A DNA stretch of 64,000 bases from Treponema vincentii (lineage in GTDB: Bacteria; Spirochaetota; Spirochaetia; Treponematales; Treponemataceae): positions 496,001 through 560,000 of the forward strand of contig NZ_CP050497.1 of the NCBI RefSeq assembly GCF_018336815.1. Direction: 5' to 3'. Shown here piece after piece: positions 24,764 through 33,312 of this stretch. The notes beneath the pieces are model-generated. The model searched no databases. It was not told the DNA's origin and saw only the letters and a list, made by a program, of their open reading frames with translations. The position numbers were made by a program, and so were the translations under genes. Within the stretch, counting starts at the first letter, position 1; every line of letters starts with the position of its first letter.

Positions 24764-24795
24764 GGGGCAAATCCTCGACGTATCAAAAACTTGAT

Positions 24796-25989
24796 TTACA
24801 TAGTTTCCGTAGCAGCTTCGATTTTTCCACCGGTGAGGATTTTTGGATACACTGTTATGCCCAGTTTCTTCTCGATGCCTTGCAAAAGGCGCAGCTCGTA
24901 TTCGTCTCCGATGACGATGTTGATACCTTTTCTCCCAGCCCTTCCGGTACGCCCCGCGCGGTGTATAAAGACATCGGCATCCTTTGAAAGCTGCATCTGT
25001 ACGATGTAATCAATGTCGGCAATATCGAGTCCTCGGGCGGACAAATCGCTGGTAATCAATATCCGCGTTTTACCCGATCTGAACCGAGCGATAATTTGTT
25101 TTCGCTCGGAACCGTTCAGTTTACCGTATAGCGGCACGGCATCGATCTTTTTATATTGCAGCTTTTGTGCAAGGTTTTCAACTTCTTGTGCAGGCGCCGT
25201 AAAAATGAGCATTTTTTTGGGGGAATCCACTGTTGCAGTGTTCAAAGCATGAATTAACGCACGTAAGGTATCGGCTTTGCCGCGCCGCTCGCTCAAAAGA
25301 GCCCAATGCTCGATGGACTTTTGCAGTACACCCGTATTTGCAATCGAAATATGATCCGGTAATACAGCGGTTTCTGAACGCCGCAAAAAAACGTTGAGTA
25401 ATGCACTATTTTTTCTGTTAAAAGTTGCCGAACACGCAAGCGCCTGCACATCTTGCGGCAGCGCTGCAAGAACGGTTTGCAGCGCATCTCTGCTTTCCCT
25501 CGTAAGCTGCCGGTCTGCTTCGTCAATCACTACAGCTTTTATTTCTTGCAGCTTGAGCTTCTTTAGTCCGATCAAATCGGAAATACGCGCCGGTGTTCCG
25601 ATGATTACGGCAGGTTTTTCTTTTAATCCGTCTATTTGCCGTTTTAGCGAGCTGCCGCCGACACAGAGCAGCGTCTTAAAACATTTAGTATCAACTCCTT
25701 GTAATTGTGCAGCCGCTTCTTTAATTTGAGATGCAAGCTCTACCGTCGGACTTAAAATAAGAATACGCGGAGCGGTTGACTTTTTCTCTTCCTGCATCAA
25801 CCGAGTTAAAAGCGGCAGCAAAAAGGCAAAGGTTTTACCCGTTCCGGTTTCGGATTCAAAAAAGACGCTTTTGCCTTCTAAGGCAAGCGGTATTACTTTT
25901 TCTTGTATAGGGGTCAAGTGTATAATCCCTCCGGCGGCAAGTGTTTCAACAAAAGGTTTGTACAGCGGCAAATCCAAAAAGTCAGTCAT
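24796..25989 (-). CDS. DEAD-box ATP-dependent RNA helicase
   Basis: A 397-residue two-domain helicase. Motifs in order: LTPIQEKVIPLALEGKS (Q motif), ESETGTGKTFAFLLPLL (I), SPTVELASQI (Ia), IGTPARISDLI (Ib), AVVIDEADRQL (II, DEAD), ACSATF (III), LITSDLSARGLDIADIDYIV (V), HRAGRTGRAGRKG (VI). The start is placed at ATG 25989 (TDFLDLPLYKPF); the frame is open 40 codons upstream, across an inverted repeat, but that part is not protein-like. It probably unwinds rRNA or mRNA. No RNA-binding tail is visible. Confidence 0.9.
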   Translation of the reverse strand: MTDFLDLPLYKPFVETLAAGGIIHLTPIQEKVIPLALEGKSVFFESETGTGKTFAFLLPLLTRLMQEEKKSTAPRILILSPTVELASQIKEAAAQLQGVDTKCFKTLLCVGGSSLKRQIDGLKEKPAVIIGTPARISDLIGLKKLKLQEIKAVVIDEADRQLTRESRDALQTVLAALPQDVQALACSATFNRKNSALLNVFLRRSETAVLPDHISIANTGVLQKSIEHWALLSERRGKADTLRALIHALNTATVDSPKKMLIFTAPAQEVENLAQKLQYKKIDAVPLYGKLNGSERKQIIARFRSGKTRILITSDLSARGLDIADIDYIVQMQLSKDADVFIHRAGRTGRAGRKGINIVIGDEYELRLLQGIEKKLGITVYPKILTGGKIEAATETM

Positions 25990-26043
25990 TCGGCAAGGAT
26001 AGCATATTGTTACGGTAAATGCTATAATCGAGAGTGTATCCGC

Positions 26044-26130
26044 CAGAGCAGTCTCACCGGATGTTTTATATAACCCCGCAGAATAATCGAGGCTGCGATT
26101 TTGATTCATTTATCCGGTGAGACTGCTCTG
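26044..26130. repeat. Perfect 19-bp inverted repeat
   Basis: CAGAGCAGTCTCACCGGAT (26044-26062) and its exact reverse complement (26112-26130) enclose 49 bases containing CCCCGCAGAATAATCGAGGC. It lies between the divergent helicase and glycosyltransferase genes and recalls the MITE centres (GAGACTG, CCGCGGGG) without the terminal repeats. Confidence 0.85.
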
Positions 26131-26161
26131 AGATGCTTAAAAATAAAAAAAGAGGCTTATT

Positions 26162-27289
26162 TTGAAAATAGGGATTGATACGCTCGGATGCGATCATGGC
26201 AGATCGGGGATCGGGGCATACATTCTTTCATTAGTACATAACTTGCCAAAAACCGAGCACAGTATTCAGCTTTTTGGGCACGAATTGGATAAATATACCT
26301 ATACGTCGGGTGTTGAAGGGGTCAAATACACCTGCGTCTCCGTCGGGGATTCTGCTTTTGCCGAGCAGACATGGCATCATCTCTCTTTTAATAGCTTTGC
26401 TCGTAAGCAGCAATATGACATTGTTTTATTCCCGTCGGGCACAAAGCTTTTACCTATGCGTTTTGAGGTTCCTGCGGTACTGGTTATGCAGAATATACTT
26501 GGGGATAACTCCCAAGGGTATTTAAAAAACATATCATCACTTGTATCAAAATTAACGCTCAGAGCTATCAAAGGTATCATCAGCCCCAGTAATTATATCA
26601 AGAATAATCTGCTTAAAAACGGTCTTACGGAAGATAAAATTAGGGTTATCCACAACGGAATCGACACCGAGCTGTTTCATCCGCATAACCTGCAAGCGCA
26701 GGAAGCGCTGATGATTAAGCCTTTTGCTATTCGGCGTCCATACATTATTTATGCCTCGCGGATTATTCATCCTGAAAAACGGCATATCGAGTTGATAAAT
26801 GCTTTTTCTATCTTTAAGCAAAAAACAAAGGCGCCGCATCGGCTGGTAATTGCCGGAGCGGACGGTGAACAGGCGGAACAGGTGCATCAGGCTGTTCTTC
26901 GCTCTCCCTTTGCATCGGACATCTTGCTTACCGGATATTTCCCGCACGAAAATCTTCCGCTCCTCTATTCTGCAGCGGATCTTTGTGTGTTTCCGTCGCC
27001 CGTCGAAGGAGTCGGCTTGCCGGTAATCGAAGCGATGGCTTGCGGTATTCCGACCGCCTGCGTCCGTGCAGGTGCACTACCGGAAATTGCAGGCGACTGC
27101 ACCTGCTATTTTGAACCCGATAAGCCGGAAGAGATTGCCTCAGTCATCGGCAGCCTTATCAACGATACCGCCGGTGCAAATAAAGAGCGGCGGCAAAAAC
27201 TGATTGATGCAGGAATAGAATGGGTAAAGCAATACAGCTGGAAAAAAACGGCGGAAGAAACGCTTGCCTATTTGGAGACTATTAGATAA
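26162..27289 (+). CDS. Glycosyltransferase family 4 protein
   Basis: A 375-residue GT-B fold, GT4 (group 1) enzyme. KIGIDTLGCDHGRSGIGAYI begins the N-terminal domain; KIRVIHNGIDTELFHP and the C-terminal PSPVEGVGLPVIEAMACGIP carry the retaining E-x7-E pattern for nucleotide-sugar binding. It probably adds a sugar to a glycolipid or surface polysaccharide. The start is TTG 26162 after AAGAGG; no ATG fits better. It is monocistronic. Confidence 0.88.
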   Translation: MKIGIDTLGCDHGRSGIGAYILSLVHNLPKTEHSIQLFGHELDKYTYTSGVEGVKYTCVSVGDSAFAEQTWHHLSFNSFARKQQYDIVLFPSGTKLLPMRFEVPAVLVMQNILGDNSQGYLKNISSLVSKLTLRAIKGIISPSNYIKNNLLKNGLTEDKIRVIHNGIDTELFHPHNLQAQEALMIKPFAIRRPYIIYASRIIHPEKRHIELINAFSIFKQKTKAPHRLVIAGADGEQAEQVHQAVLRSPFASDILLTGYFPHENLPLLYSAADLCVFPSPVEGVGLPVIEAMACGIPTACVRAGALPEIAGDCTCYFEPDKPEEIASVIGSLINDTAGANKERRQKLIDAGIEWVKQYSWKKTAEETLAYLETIR

Positions 27290-27301
27290 TTGATGATAAT
27301 T

Positions 27302-27340
27302 AGGGTAAATGCATCAGGCTGTTTTTTTTAAACCCCGCGG
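27302..27340. repeat. Solo MITE end
   Basis: AGGGTAAATGCATCAGGC followed by TTTAAACCCCGCGG, equivalent to one end and inner arm of E1/E2. It is truncated at the 3' end of the DUF4015 gene. Confidence 0.65.
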
Positions 27341-27345
27341 AAACT

Positions 27346-29367
27346 TTATTTCGGTAGCGGGAGACCGTCGGGGCGGATGTCGGCGTATCGGCCGGAATTA
27401 TTCCAATAGGCATAGCCTTCATCAATGGAATCCTTGATGCCGATAATCTGCCGCTGCACATAATCTTCATTATAATACTTTTTGTCGTAGGATACGGGAA
27501 TGTAAAACGCCTGTGTCCACGGTCGGATAATCACTTTATTGTGCGCAATAATCTTGTTCCGGTAGGAGCCTTGCTGATAAATACGGTACGGGCGTTCCTC
27601 AGCGGGTTTTTGCGCAAGAAAGCTTTGCCGGAAATGGCTGGGATAAAACATCGGGCATATCACATCAACGTAGTCGGCAAGTACTTCCACCTCCTGCCCC
27701 GTGCGCGCTCCGGTGCGGTACCATCCGTTCGCCCCGTAAATATCGATTGAAATCGGCGCGTGAATTTTTTCCCGGGCATAGGCAAGAAAGGACATGATTG
27801 CACTTTCCTTATCCATACCCTGTTCTTGCGCAGGGTATCGCGCCGCATAGAGATTCTCTCCATCGGTAGGGAAGCGGATATAGTCGAACTGAACTTCATC
27901 AAAACCTCTCCGGATCAGCTCTTCCGCAATAGCCGTATTGTACTTCCACACATTTTCGTTGTAGGGGTCTACCCAATATTCTTCAATCGGCTCTGCCGTT
28001 TCGTCAACGGTTTTATAACCCTGCCACGGGTTACCGTTTTTATCCTTTACCGCATATACATTTTTTCGGTATCGATACAGCTGCTTATCTTTGAACACGA
28101 CGATGCGGGCAACGAGGTAGACGTTACGTTCTTTCGCTTTTGCGGTAAAATCTTCAAGCTGAATAAAGGGGCGCACCGCTCCCACTGCCTGTATTTCTTC
28201 ATCCTGCGAATCGTAGCGGACAAAACCGAAATCATCTTTCATATCGATAACGAGCGTGTCGAGCTTATTTTGTTCAAGCAGGTCAAAGTAACGCTGCAAA
28301 CCGGCAGCCGTCCTTGCCTGATACGCCGGTAGATACACTCCTTTCCGTCCCGTAGCGCGGCGGAGATATTCCGTTTTCCGTGTTTTTTCTCCTTCGTCGA
28401 ACAGCCACAATTCCGAAAGACTGACTGCTTTGCCGAGCCGCGTCATCCGTTGCGGTATCCACGCCGAAAGAGGCTGTGAGGCAATACGTTTCAGGCTGAA
28501 TTCTATTCCTTTTAGTCGGTTGGGAGCGGGTGCTGGCAGCATCAGCGGTATTTCAAACAAGCCGCCGTTTTTACAGCCGATGATGGATACCGCAGCAGGG
28601 CTGAGTCCGTCGATGCAGCGTGCAGCTGTAATGCTGTCCGTCCACTCCGCGACAGCATAGAAGCGTTTTGCCGTCCAATCGAGCTGGTACAGTTTGCCGG
28701 TAAATGTTTGCGCAGCATACACCTCCTGTTTTTGCTGATGGGTATACACAACAATATCTGAAATTTCTTCATCGCTTTCCGGTCCGGGGATAAGTCCCTC
28801 GCTCAAAGGTTGCCATTTGTCGGAAACGGACGGCTGTTTCCATGCCACGCCGTAGATGGAGTGGGAGGCAAGGACGGTTAGCTGCGGATTTCCCTGCGCA
28901 TCCGGCAAATCGAGCACGCAGACAGCTTTTAATCCGTTGACCTGAGTATGGCAGCCGAGATTGCACCAATGCCGTCCGCCGTCTTCGCTTAAAAATACGG
29001 CGCTGTTTGTTGCGGTAATAAGGGTATCGGGGCGGGACGGATGCGCTTCCAAATCTTTTAACATCTGAGGCTTTTTAATAAAGGATTTTTCCCCATCGGG
29101 TATCTTTTTTATCACTTTTATCGGAAGGCCATTGTTGATATAGTCAAACCGTATTAAATCATTTGAGCGTGCAATGCCGTTATCGGTGAGGAAAAACCAT
29201 GTATTCCCGCTTCTGATAATTTTACGCACCGCAGCCGTATCCCAAATCTTTTGTGTGGACACCGAGGTAAGTCTATATAATCCGTCTTGCGTACCTGCCA
29301 GAAGGAAATCCTGCGCATGAACCGACATCGCAGTAACAAACAATAAAACAATCAACAGCCGTTTCAT
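27346..29367 (-). CDS. DUF4015-type putative glycoside hydrolase with N-terminal propeller-like region
   Basis: A 673-residue exported protein. A signal peptide (RLLIVLLFVTAMSVHAQ) precedes ~300 residues with repeat units of the sialidase/BNR propeller kind (LLAGTQDGLYRL, AVFLSEDGGRHW). From ~345 to the end lies the DUF4015 TIM-barrel domain: GVYLPAYQARTAAGLQRYFD, LDTLVIDMKDDFGFVRYDSQ, YWVDPYNENVWKYN, FDEVQFDYIRFPTDGE, ISIDIYGANGWYRTG. The acidic residues after strands fit a glycosidase, but the substrate is unknown. ATG 29367 lies eight bases from a TATAAT box. Confidence 0.8.
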   Translation of the reverse strand: MKRLLIVLLFVTAMSVHAQDFLLAGTQDGLYRLTSVSTQKIWDTAAVRKIIRSGNTWFFLTDNGIARSNDLIRFDYINNGLPIKVIKKIPDGEKSFIKKPQMLKDLEAHPSRPDTLITATNSAVFLSEDGGRHWCNLGCHTQVNGLKAVCVLDLPDAQGNPQLTVLASHSIYGVAWKQPSVSDKWQPLSEGLIPGPESDEEISDIVVYTHQQKQEVYAAQTFTGKLYQLDWTAKRFYAVAEWTDSITAARCIDGLSPAAVSIIGCKNGGLFEIPLMLPAPAPNRLKGIEFSLKRIASQPLSAWIPQRMTRLGKAVSLSELWLFDEGEKTRKTEYLRRATGRKGVYLPAYQARTAAGLQRYFDLLEQNKLDTLVIDMKDDFGFVRYDSQDEEIQAVGAVRPFIQLEDFTAKAKERNVYLVARIVVFKDKQLYRYRKNVYAVKDKNGNPWQGYKTVDETAEPIEEYWVDPYNENVWKYNTAIAEELIRRGFDEVQFDYIRFPTDGENLYAARYPAQEQGMDKESAIMSFLAYAREKIHAPISIDIYGANGWYRTGARTGQEVEVLADYVDVICPMFYPSHFRQSFLAQKPAEERPYRIYQQGSYRNKIIAHNKVIIRPWTQAFYIPVSYDKKYYNEDYVQRQIIGIKDSIDEGYAYWNNSGRYADIRPDGLPLPK

Positions 29368-29375
29368 AGGGGGCA

Positions 29376-29404
29376 ATTATAACTTATATAATAACGGGGG
29401 TCTA
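29376..29404 (-). promoter_or_regulatory. Predicted leaderless promoter of the DUF4015 gene
   Basis: On the minus strand: TAGACC, 17-base spacer, perfect TATAAT, then eight bases to ATG 29367, without Shine-Dalgarno. Confidence 0.55.
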
Positions 29405-29412
29405 TGGAAATC

Positions 29413-29441
29413 TTGCTTATTTACTGCAAATTGAATACACT
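29413..29441 (+). promoter_or_regulatory. Predicted leaderless promoter of the CAP lipoprotein gene
   Basis: TTGCTT, 17-base spacer, TACACT, then eight bases to ATG 29450, without Shine-Dalgarno. Divergent from, and only nine bases away from, the promoter at 29376-29404. Confidence 0.55.
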
Positions 29442-29449
29442 GTGATATT

Positions 29450-30115
29450 ATGGAAAAGAAACTGTTTGTTTTACTGATGACGTTTGTGCTCTTTTTGTTT
29501 TCTTGTACTACCGGCAATAATATGATGGTGCCGGATATGCCGTCAAGCGAGACGAGAACACTTGCAGAAGAAATCGTAAAAGAGCTGAATTTCGTACGGA
29601 CAAATCCTAAGCAGTATGCGGCGGAAGTATTGGAACCGCGGCTTAAATACTTTGATGGGAACATGTATGCCGAACCGGGAAAAGTCCGGCTTTTGACCCA
29701 AGAAGGTATTGCACCATTACAGGAATGTATCCGGGTACTAAAGACTACGGCTGCTGTGGAACCTTTAACCTTGGAAACGGGGCTGTGCCGTTCGGCACAA
29801 TGGCTTGCGGATGATCAGGCGCGTACCGGAGAGATGGGGCATACGGGGAGCGATGGTTCCGACCTTGCTACCCGCATCAACCGCTATGGTACATGGGGTG
29901 TGCTTTGCGGCGAAAACTGCGCTTACGGCAGCGTTACGGCACGGGAAATCGTTGTTCAGCTTTTGATCGATGACGGAGTTCCGAGTAGGGGACACCGAAT
30001 CAACATCCTAAAACAGGAGTTTAAGAAGGTTGGTATCGGCTTTAACGAGACCGGAAATGCACCGTATGGCGCCGTTACCGTAATGGATTTTGCGGGCAGT
30101 TATATTTCACAATAA
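29450..30115 (+). CDS. CAP (SCP/PR1)-domain lipoprotein
   Basis: A 221-residue lipoprotein: signal LLMTFVLFLFSC with the lipobox cysteine, then a CAP domain. ELNFVRTNPKQYAAEVLEPR, GEMGHTGSDGSDLATRINRY, VLCGENCAYGSVTAREIVVQ and the signature DGVPSRGHRINILKQEFKKV are all present. The H..E..E..H arrangement of the CAP cleft appears intact (GHTGSDG, GENC, GHR). Bacterial CAP proteins are extracytoplasmic and mostly of unknown activity. It has its own promoter, divergent from the DUF4015 gene. Confidence 0.88.
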   Translation: MEKKLFVLLMTFVLFLFSCTTGNNMMVPDMPSSETRTLAEEIVKELNFVRTNPKQYAAEVLEPRLKYFDGNMYAEPGKVRLLTQEGIAPLQECIRVLKTTAAVEPLTLETGLCRSAQWLADDQARTGEMGHTGSDGSDLATRINRYGTWGVLCGENCAYGSVTAREIVVQLLIDDGVPSRGHRINILKQEFKKVGIGFNETGNAPYGAVTVMDFAGSYISQ

Positions 30116-30121
30116 ATTTTT

Positions 30122-30240
30122 AGAGATGCCCGACGAGTTTTACTTTAAGTCTTTATATTGTAATGACTTAAAGCAAAACATCGCAAGTAAATCTAAGGAA
30201 AACCTCTAAAAAACTGAGGTTTTTAGAGGTTCCCTCTAGA
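30122..30240. repeat. Intergenic hairpins before the SpoIIE gene
   Basis: On the minus strand, GCGATGTTTTGC-TTTAAGTC..GACTTAAA-GTAAAACTCG at about 30138-30184 is a middle-module hairpin with the conserved ends. AACCTCTAAAAA / TTTTTAGAGGTT (30201-30231) is a 12-bp stem like the secF terminator but without a T-run. Confidence 0.6.
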
Positions 30241-30361
30241 AATACTAAAAGTTTTTTTGTTAAAATTTTACTTATTTTTTTATGAATACCCTCTTTTTTT
30301 TGTGGGATATTTACGATATAATATTCTTTATTCAAAATCAAGCATTTTACCGGGAGTGAGC

Positions 30362-32587
30362 ATGGACGCAAGCAAAGAGGCAGTTGACAACACAAAAAAA
30401 TATAAACCGACAGTACATTTATGGAGTAGTGTCCGTATAAAGTTCGTAGTTATTATTGTTATTATTTTGCTTGTCGTTATTTCAAGTGTTGCCACATCTC
30501 TTGCCATTACCATTATTCGCCCATATAAAGATTTACTTTCGAACAGTCTCTTGTTGCAAACAAAAATATTGCTCGATAACCTTGAATTACGGGTTCAAAC
30601 TCATTTTTCGGATCCCAATCAGGAAGATTTTGATCTTTTGTTATTGAATCGCGTTACTTTTCCCGAAGCAAAATATGTCGTTGTTACAGGCAGGAGCAAT
30701 CTTCCCGGGCGGACAGGGCTTCATTATGTCCTCGCGACCGACTATCAGGATATCACTAAAATGATTAATACTCATCGGTATATTCCCGGAGAATCTCAGT
30801 TTTATCCTGAAGGAATCGAAGAAATCTTACAAAAGCTGACGCATATCAATAACGAGGCCTCAATAATCGTTCAGCAGTACATCGACTCGCTTCAACTACT
30901 CACGAATGAGATGGATGAACTGAATATACATCGTGATCCATATATGCTTAAACGCCAAACTGAAATTCAGGCAAATATCAGACATCTGGAAGCAAAGCTG
31001 CAAGCTAATCTTTCGGCGCTGGCCGATCAAGGTTTTGGTTCATATCCTGACTATTCAATGCAGAATCTTTCAAAAAAACGAACCGAGTATTTATTTTACG
31101 AACCTATTATCTATTATAATCCTGCAAATCCGCAAGAGAGCGTGCAGGGTATCGTATTTGTTGATGTTTCGGTAGAAAATCTATTGAAAAAAATAAACGA
31201 ACAGCAAAACCGATTGATTCGCCTTATTGTCAAAATCTCATTGGTTGTGTTGATTGCAGGTATCTTTACCGCATGGATCCTTAGCTCATTATTTGTACGT
31301 CCGCTCGGTCTATTGGCAGCGCATGTTGCATTAATTCGCGATACCGAAGATAAAGAGAAATTGGCCGGTAAGTCAGTTCAAGTTACTTCACGAGACGAAT
31401 TTGGAATGCTGGGAACAACGATTAACGATATGACTGAAAGATTGGCCGCCGCTGCTGCTATTTCTAAAGATTTAAAGGTTGGGAAAGAAATACAAAAGAT
31501 GTTTATCCCGCTGGATCTCAGTTCCTCCGGCAGAAAGCTGACAACGGGTAGCCATCGCGACCTCTATTCCGAGTTTTTCGGGTACTATGAAGGTGCGCAC
31601 GGTGTTTCGGGTGATTATTTTGATTATCGGAAATTGGATGCTTTCCACTATGCTGTTATAAAGTGCGATGTTGCAGGGAAGGGGGTTCCTGCTGCCCTTA
31701 TTATGGTAGAAGTTGCGACTTTGTTTCAAAATTATTTTCAAAATTGGAACTATAAACGCGATGGCTATAACCTCAGCAATATCGTTATGCGGATTAATGA
31801 CGTTATCGAATCGCACGGATTTGTGGGACGTTTTGCTGCATTCAGCCTTTGTATTATCAATATGCGTGTCGGCGATGCGTATTTTTGTAATGCCGGCGAT
31901 AATATTGTTCATATCTACGATAAGCAGACACGGCGTTTGAAAAGCTATACATTGCGTTCAGGCTCAGCAGCCGGAGCCTTTTCTTCAGAGATGATAAATC
32001 TTAATGGCGGATACCCTGTTGAAAAAATACACTTGAATTGTGGAGATATACTGTTCCTTTATACTGACGGTATTGAAGAATCGAAACGAAAGCTTCGTGT
32101 GCCGATTTTGAAGTCGAAGGATGGTTCCGATCCTATACTGTTGGAGGATAATGGCGATAGTAGTCATCTGCTGGGTACCGACAGCGAAACATTGGGAAAA
32201 GATAGGGTTGAAGCGATTATTGAGGCTGTTTTTGCCCGAAAAAAATTTACGCTCAAAAAACGGCAGAGTGATTTTATCTACGAACAGATGGATTTTGATT
32301 TTTCTTCGTGTAATGGAACGATTGAAGATGCTGTTTTGGCACTTATTTCCGTTGAAAAAGTCTTTAGAATGTATAAAGACAGCTCCGCGCAATCCTTTGA
32401 TTGTGTCCAAGTGGATAAAAAAATTGATGCATTCTTGAGTAAGTGCTTCTTGCAATATGATATTTACTGTTGCGACAAGGCGCCTCATCCTATTTACGAT
32501 GAATATGTTTACTACCAACAAATAAAGGAAGATATTCAATACGATGATTTAACCATCCTCGGCATTGCACGGCGCGTACCGGTGTAA
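30362..32587 (+). CDS. Membrane-bound SpoIIE-type serine phosphatase with HAMP domain
   Basis: A 741-residue sensor phosphatase. TM1 (~24-50, FVVIIVIILLVVISSVATSL), an extracytoplasmic sensor of ~260 residues, TM2 (LIVKISLVVLIAGIFTAWIL), a HAMP linker (FVRPLGLLAAHVALIR..) and a PP2C/SpoIIE domain follow. Metal-binding motifs are HGVSGDYFDY, IKCDVAGKGVPAALIM and ILFLYTDGIEESKR. The phosphatase domain carries an insertion of ~100 residues near the end. Such enzymes dephosphorylate STAS anti-anti-sigma factors; no STAS gene is here, but a HATPase protein is at 50672. The start is ATG 30362 after GGGAG. Confidence 0.9.
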   Translation: MDASKEAVDNTKKYKPTVHLWSSVRIKFVVIIVIILLVVISSVATSLAITIIRPYKDLLSNSLLLQTKILLDNLELRVQTHFSDPNQEDFDLLLLNRVTFPEAKYVVVTGRSNLPGRTGLHYVLATDYQDITKMINTHRYIPGESQFYPEGIEEILQKLTHINNEASIIVQQYIDSLQLLTNEMDELNIHRDPYMLKRQTEIQANIRHLEAKLQANLSALADQGFGSYPDYSMQNLSKKRTEYLFYEPIIYYNPANPQESVQGIVFVDVSVENLLKKINEQQNRLIRLIVKISLVVLIAGIFTAWILSSLFVRPLGLLAAHVALIRDTEDKEKLAGKSVQVTSRDEFGMLGTTINDMTERLAAAAAISKDLKVGKEIQKMFIPLDLSSSGRKLTTGSHRDLYSEFFGYYEGAHGVSGDYFDYRKLDAFHYAVIKCDVAGKGVPAALIMVEVATLFQNYFQNWNYKRDGYNLSNIVMRINDVIESHGFVGRFAAFSLCIINMRVGDAYFCNAGDNIVHIYDKQTRRLKSYTLRSGSAAGAFSSEMINLNGGYPVEKIHLNCGDILFLYTDGIEESKRKLRVPILKSKDGSDPILLEDNGDSSHLLGTDSETLGKDRVEAIIEAVFARKKFTLKKRQSDFIYEQMDFDFSSCNGTIEDAVLALISVEKVFRMYKDSSAQSFDCVQVDKKIDAFLSKCFLQYDIYCCDKAPHPIYDEYVYYQQIKEDIQYDDLTILGIARRVPV

Positions 32588-32606
32588 ATAATTTGTTTTG
32601 ATACGC

Positions 32607-32635
32607 TTGACATTTTTCCGATTGTGGTTTATCTT
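32607..32635 (+). promoter_or_regulatory. Predicted promoter of the initiator tRNA
   Basis: Perfect TTGACA, 17-base spacer, TATCTT, 13 bases before the tRNA. Confidence 0.7.
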
Positions 32636-32648
32636 AGGCGCCGTACAT

Positions 32649-32721
32649 CGCAGGGTAGAGCAGTTGGCAGCTCGTCGGGCTCATAACCCGGAAGTCGTAG
32701 GTTCAAGTCCTACCCCTGCTA
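32649..32721 (+). tRNA. Initiator tRNA-fMet(CAT)
   Basis: CGCAGGG pairs with CCCTGCT except for a C1-U72 mismatch, and the anticodon stem has GGG/CCC around CTCATAA. Both are initiator features. Discriminator A; CCA is not encoded. Confidence 0.95.
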
Positions 32722-32727
32722 GGTTTG

Positions 32728-32760
32728 AAAAGGCATCCTTATTTAAGGATGCCTTTTTTT
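32728..32760 (+). terminator. Terminator of the initiator tRNA
   Basis: AAAAGGCATCCTTA / TTAAGGATGCC followed by seven T. Confidence 0.9.
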
Positions 32761-32765
32761 GGATT

Positions 32766-32860
32766 CTCAATGCGCGAAGTTTTAAATAAAATTTCGCGCA
32801 TTTTTTTATTCGTGCGATGGTTTAATACCCCGACGCTTGCGTCGGGGTTGTTTATTGAGC
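32766..32860. repeat. Hairpins upstream of E3
   Basis: ATGCGCGAAGTTTT..AAAATTTCGCGCAT (about 32770-32803), followed by TTTATTCGTGCG..GGTTTAATACCCC and CCCCGACGC-TT-GCGTCGGGG, partial relatives of the 79-bp repeat. Confidence 0.65.
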
Positions 32861-32876
32861 CCTTTTTTCAGTAAAA

Positions 32877-33021
32877 GGGGGAAAACGCATCAGAGAAATA
32901 AATCAAATACCACAGAATAAAGAGGCTGTGAGACCATTTGAACCGCGAAGTGGTTCAACTCTGGTTGAACAGCCTCTTTATTCTGCGGGCGTGTATTAAA
33001 GGATCTGATGCGTTTTACCCC
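32877..33021. mobile_element. MITE-like element E3
   Basis: Ends GGGGGAAAACGCATCAGA and TCTGATGCGTTTTACCCC; 145 bp. A long inner stem AATAAAGAGGCTGT / ACAGCCTCTTTATT encloses TTGAACC-GCGAAGT-GGTTCAAC-TCTG-GTTGAAC. No transposase. It ends 11 bp before the rpmH promoter. Confidence 0.8.
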
Positions 33022-33032
33022 GAAGCGATAGA

Positions 33033-33061
33033 TTGACTTTTTTATAGTGCTATAGTATAGT
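33033..33061 (+). promoter_or_regulatory. Predicted promoter of the rpmH operon
   Basis: TTGACT, 17-base spacer, TATAGT. A start near 33068 would give an unusually long (about 245 bases) structured leader before rpmH. Confidence 0.65.
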
Positions 33062-33087
33062 CGTCTGTCTAGTATATTGAGGAAGGT

Positions 33088-33232
33088 TTATTTTCAGCCG
33101 CTAAAGATAGCGCGGCTGAAAAACACGGCGAGTTCGCTTTCGCGAACGTCGCTTATTGACGTATGCGCGTTTCGCGCATCAATGCAACAATCTCCAAAAT
33201 TGATATTTTGTTCGGTCGTTGCATTTTAAGGA
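33088..33232 (+). promoter_or_regulatory. Structured leader before rpmH (structured repeat, copy B)
   Basis: Four hairpins: TTTTCAGCCGCTA..TAGCGCGGCTGAAAA, GTTCGC-TTTC-GCGAAC, ATGCGCGTTTCGCGCAT, and AATGCAAC..GTTGCATT with inner CAAAAT/ATTTTG. The same order, joins and loops occur at 6722-6865 with changed but still pairing arms. Here it would be part of the operon leader. Whether it regulates rpmH or is a passenger repeat is open. Confidence 0.5.
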
Positions 33233-33312
33233 AATTTGGCTTTCCTCGCTATCCCGATATCTTTTAGGCGGATAATGCGCCTGATAACTATATATAGAAG
33301 GAGTCTAGTTTT

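Larger units (their letters stand above)
24344..24795. repeat. Repeat-rich intergenic region between malic enzyme and helicase
   Basis: No credible gene. CTCGACGTACAACAAGTACG occurs at about 24433 and again at about 24550, each followed by CC and a GTGTTTTTTG/TTATTTTTG stretch. TATTTCAAAAGGCTTACGG-like units occur about 24493, 24612 and 24743. A paired GGA module occupies 24648-24737. The open frame across the region consists only of these repeats. Confidence 0.75.

Noticed and set aside
24411-24794. 127-codon frame between the malic enzyme and helicase genes
   Set aside because: It is built from the direct repeats of this spacer (SSTYNKYACGCF, CSTYNKYASALF), so it is a repeat artefact.
25990-26109. 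Forty extra N-terminal codons for the DEAD-box helicase
   Set aside because: They run through the 19-bp inverted repeat and lack helicase-like sequence; ATG 25989 places the Q motif at normal distance.
33001-33312. Replication origin near rpmH
   Set aside because: The rpmH-rnpA-yidC order often lies near oriC, but no dnaA gene and no DnaA-box cluster were recognised here.
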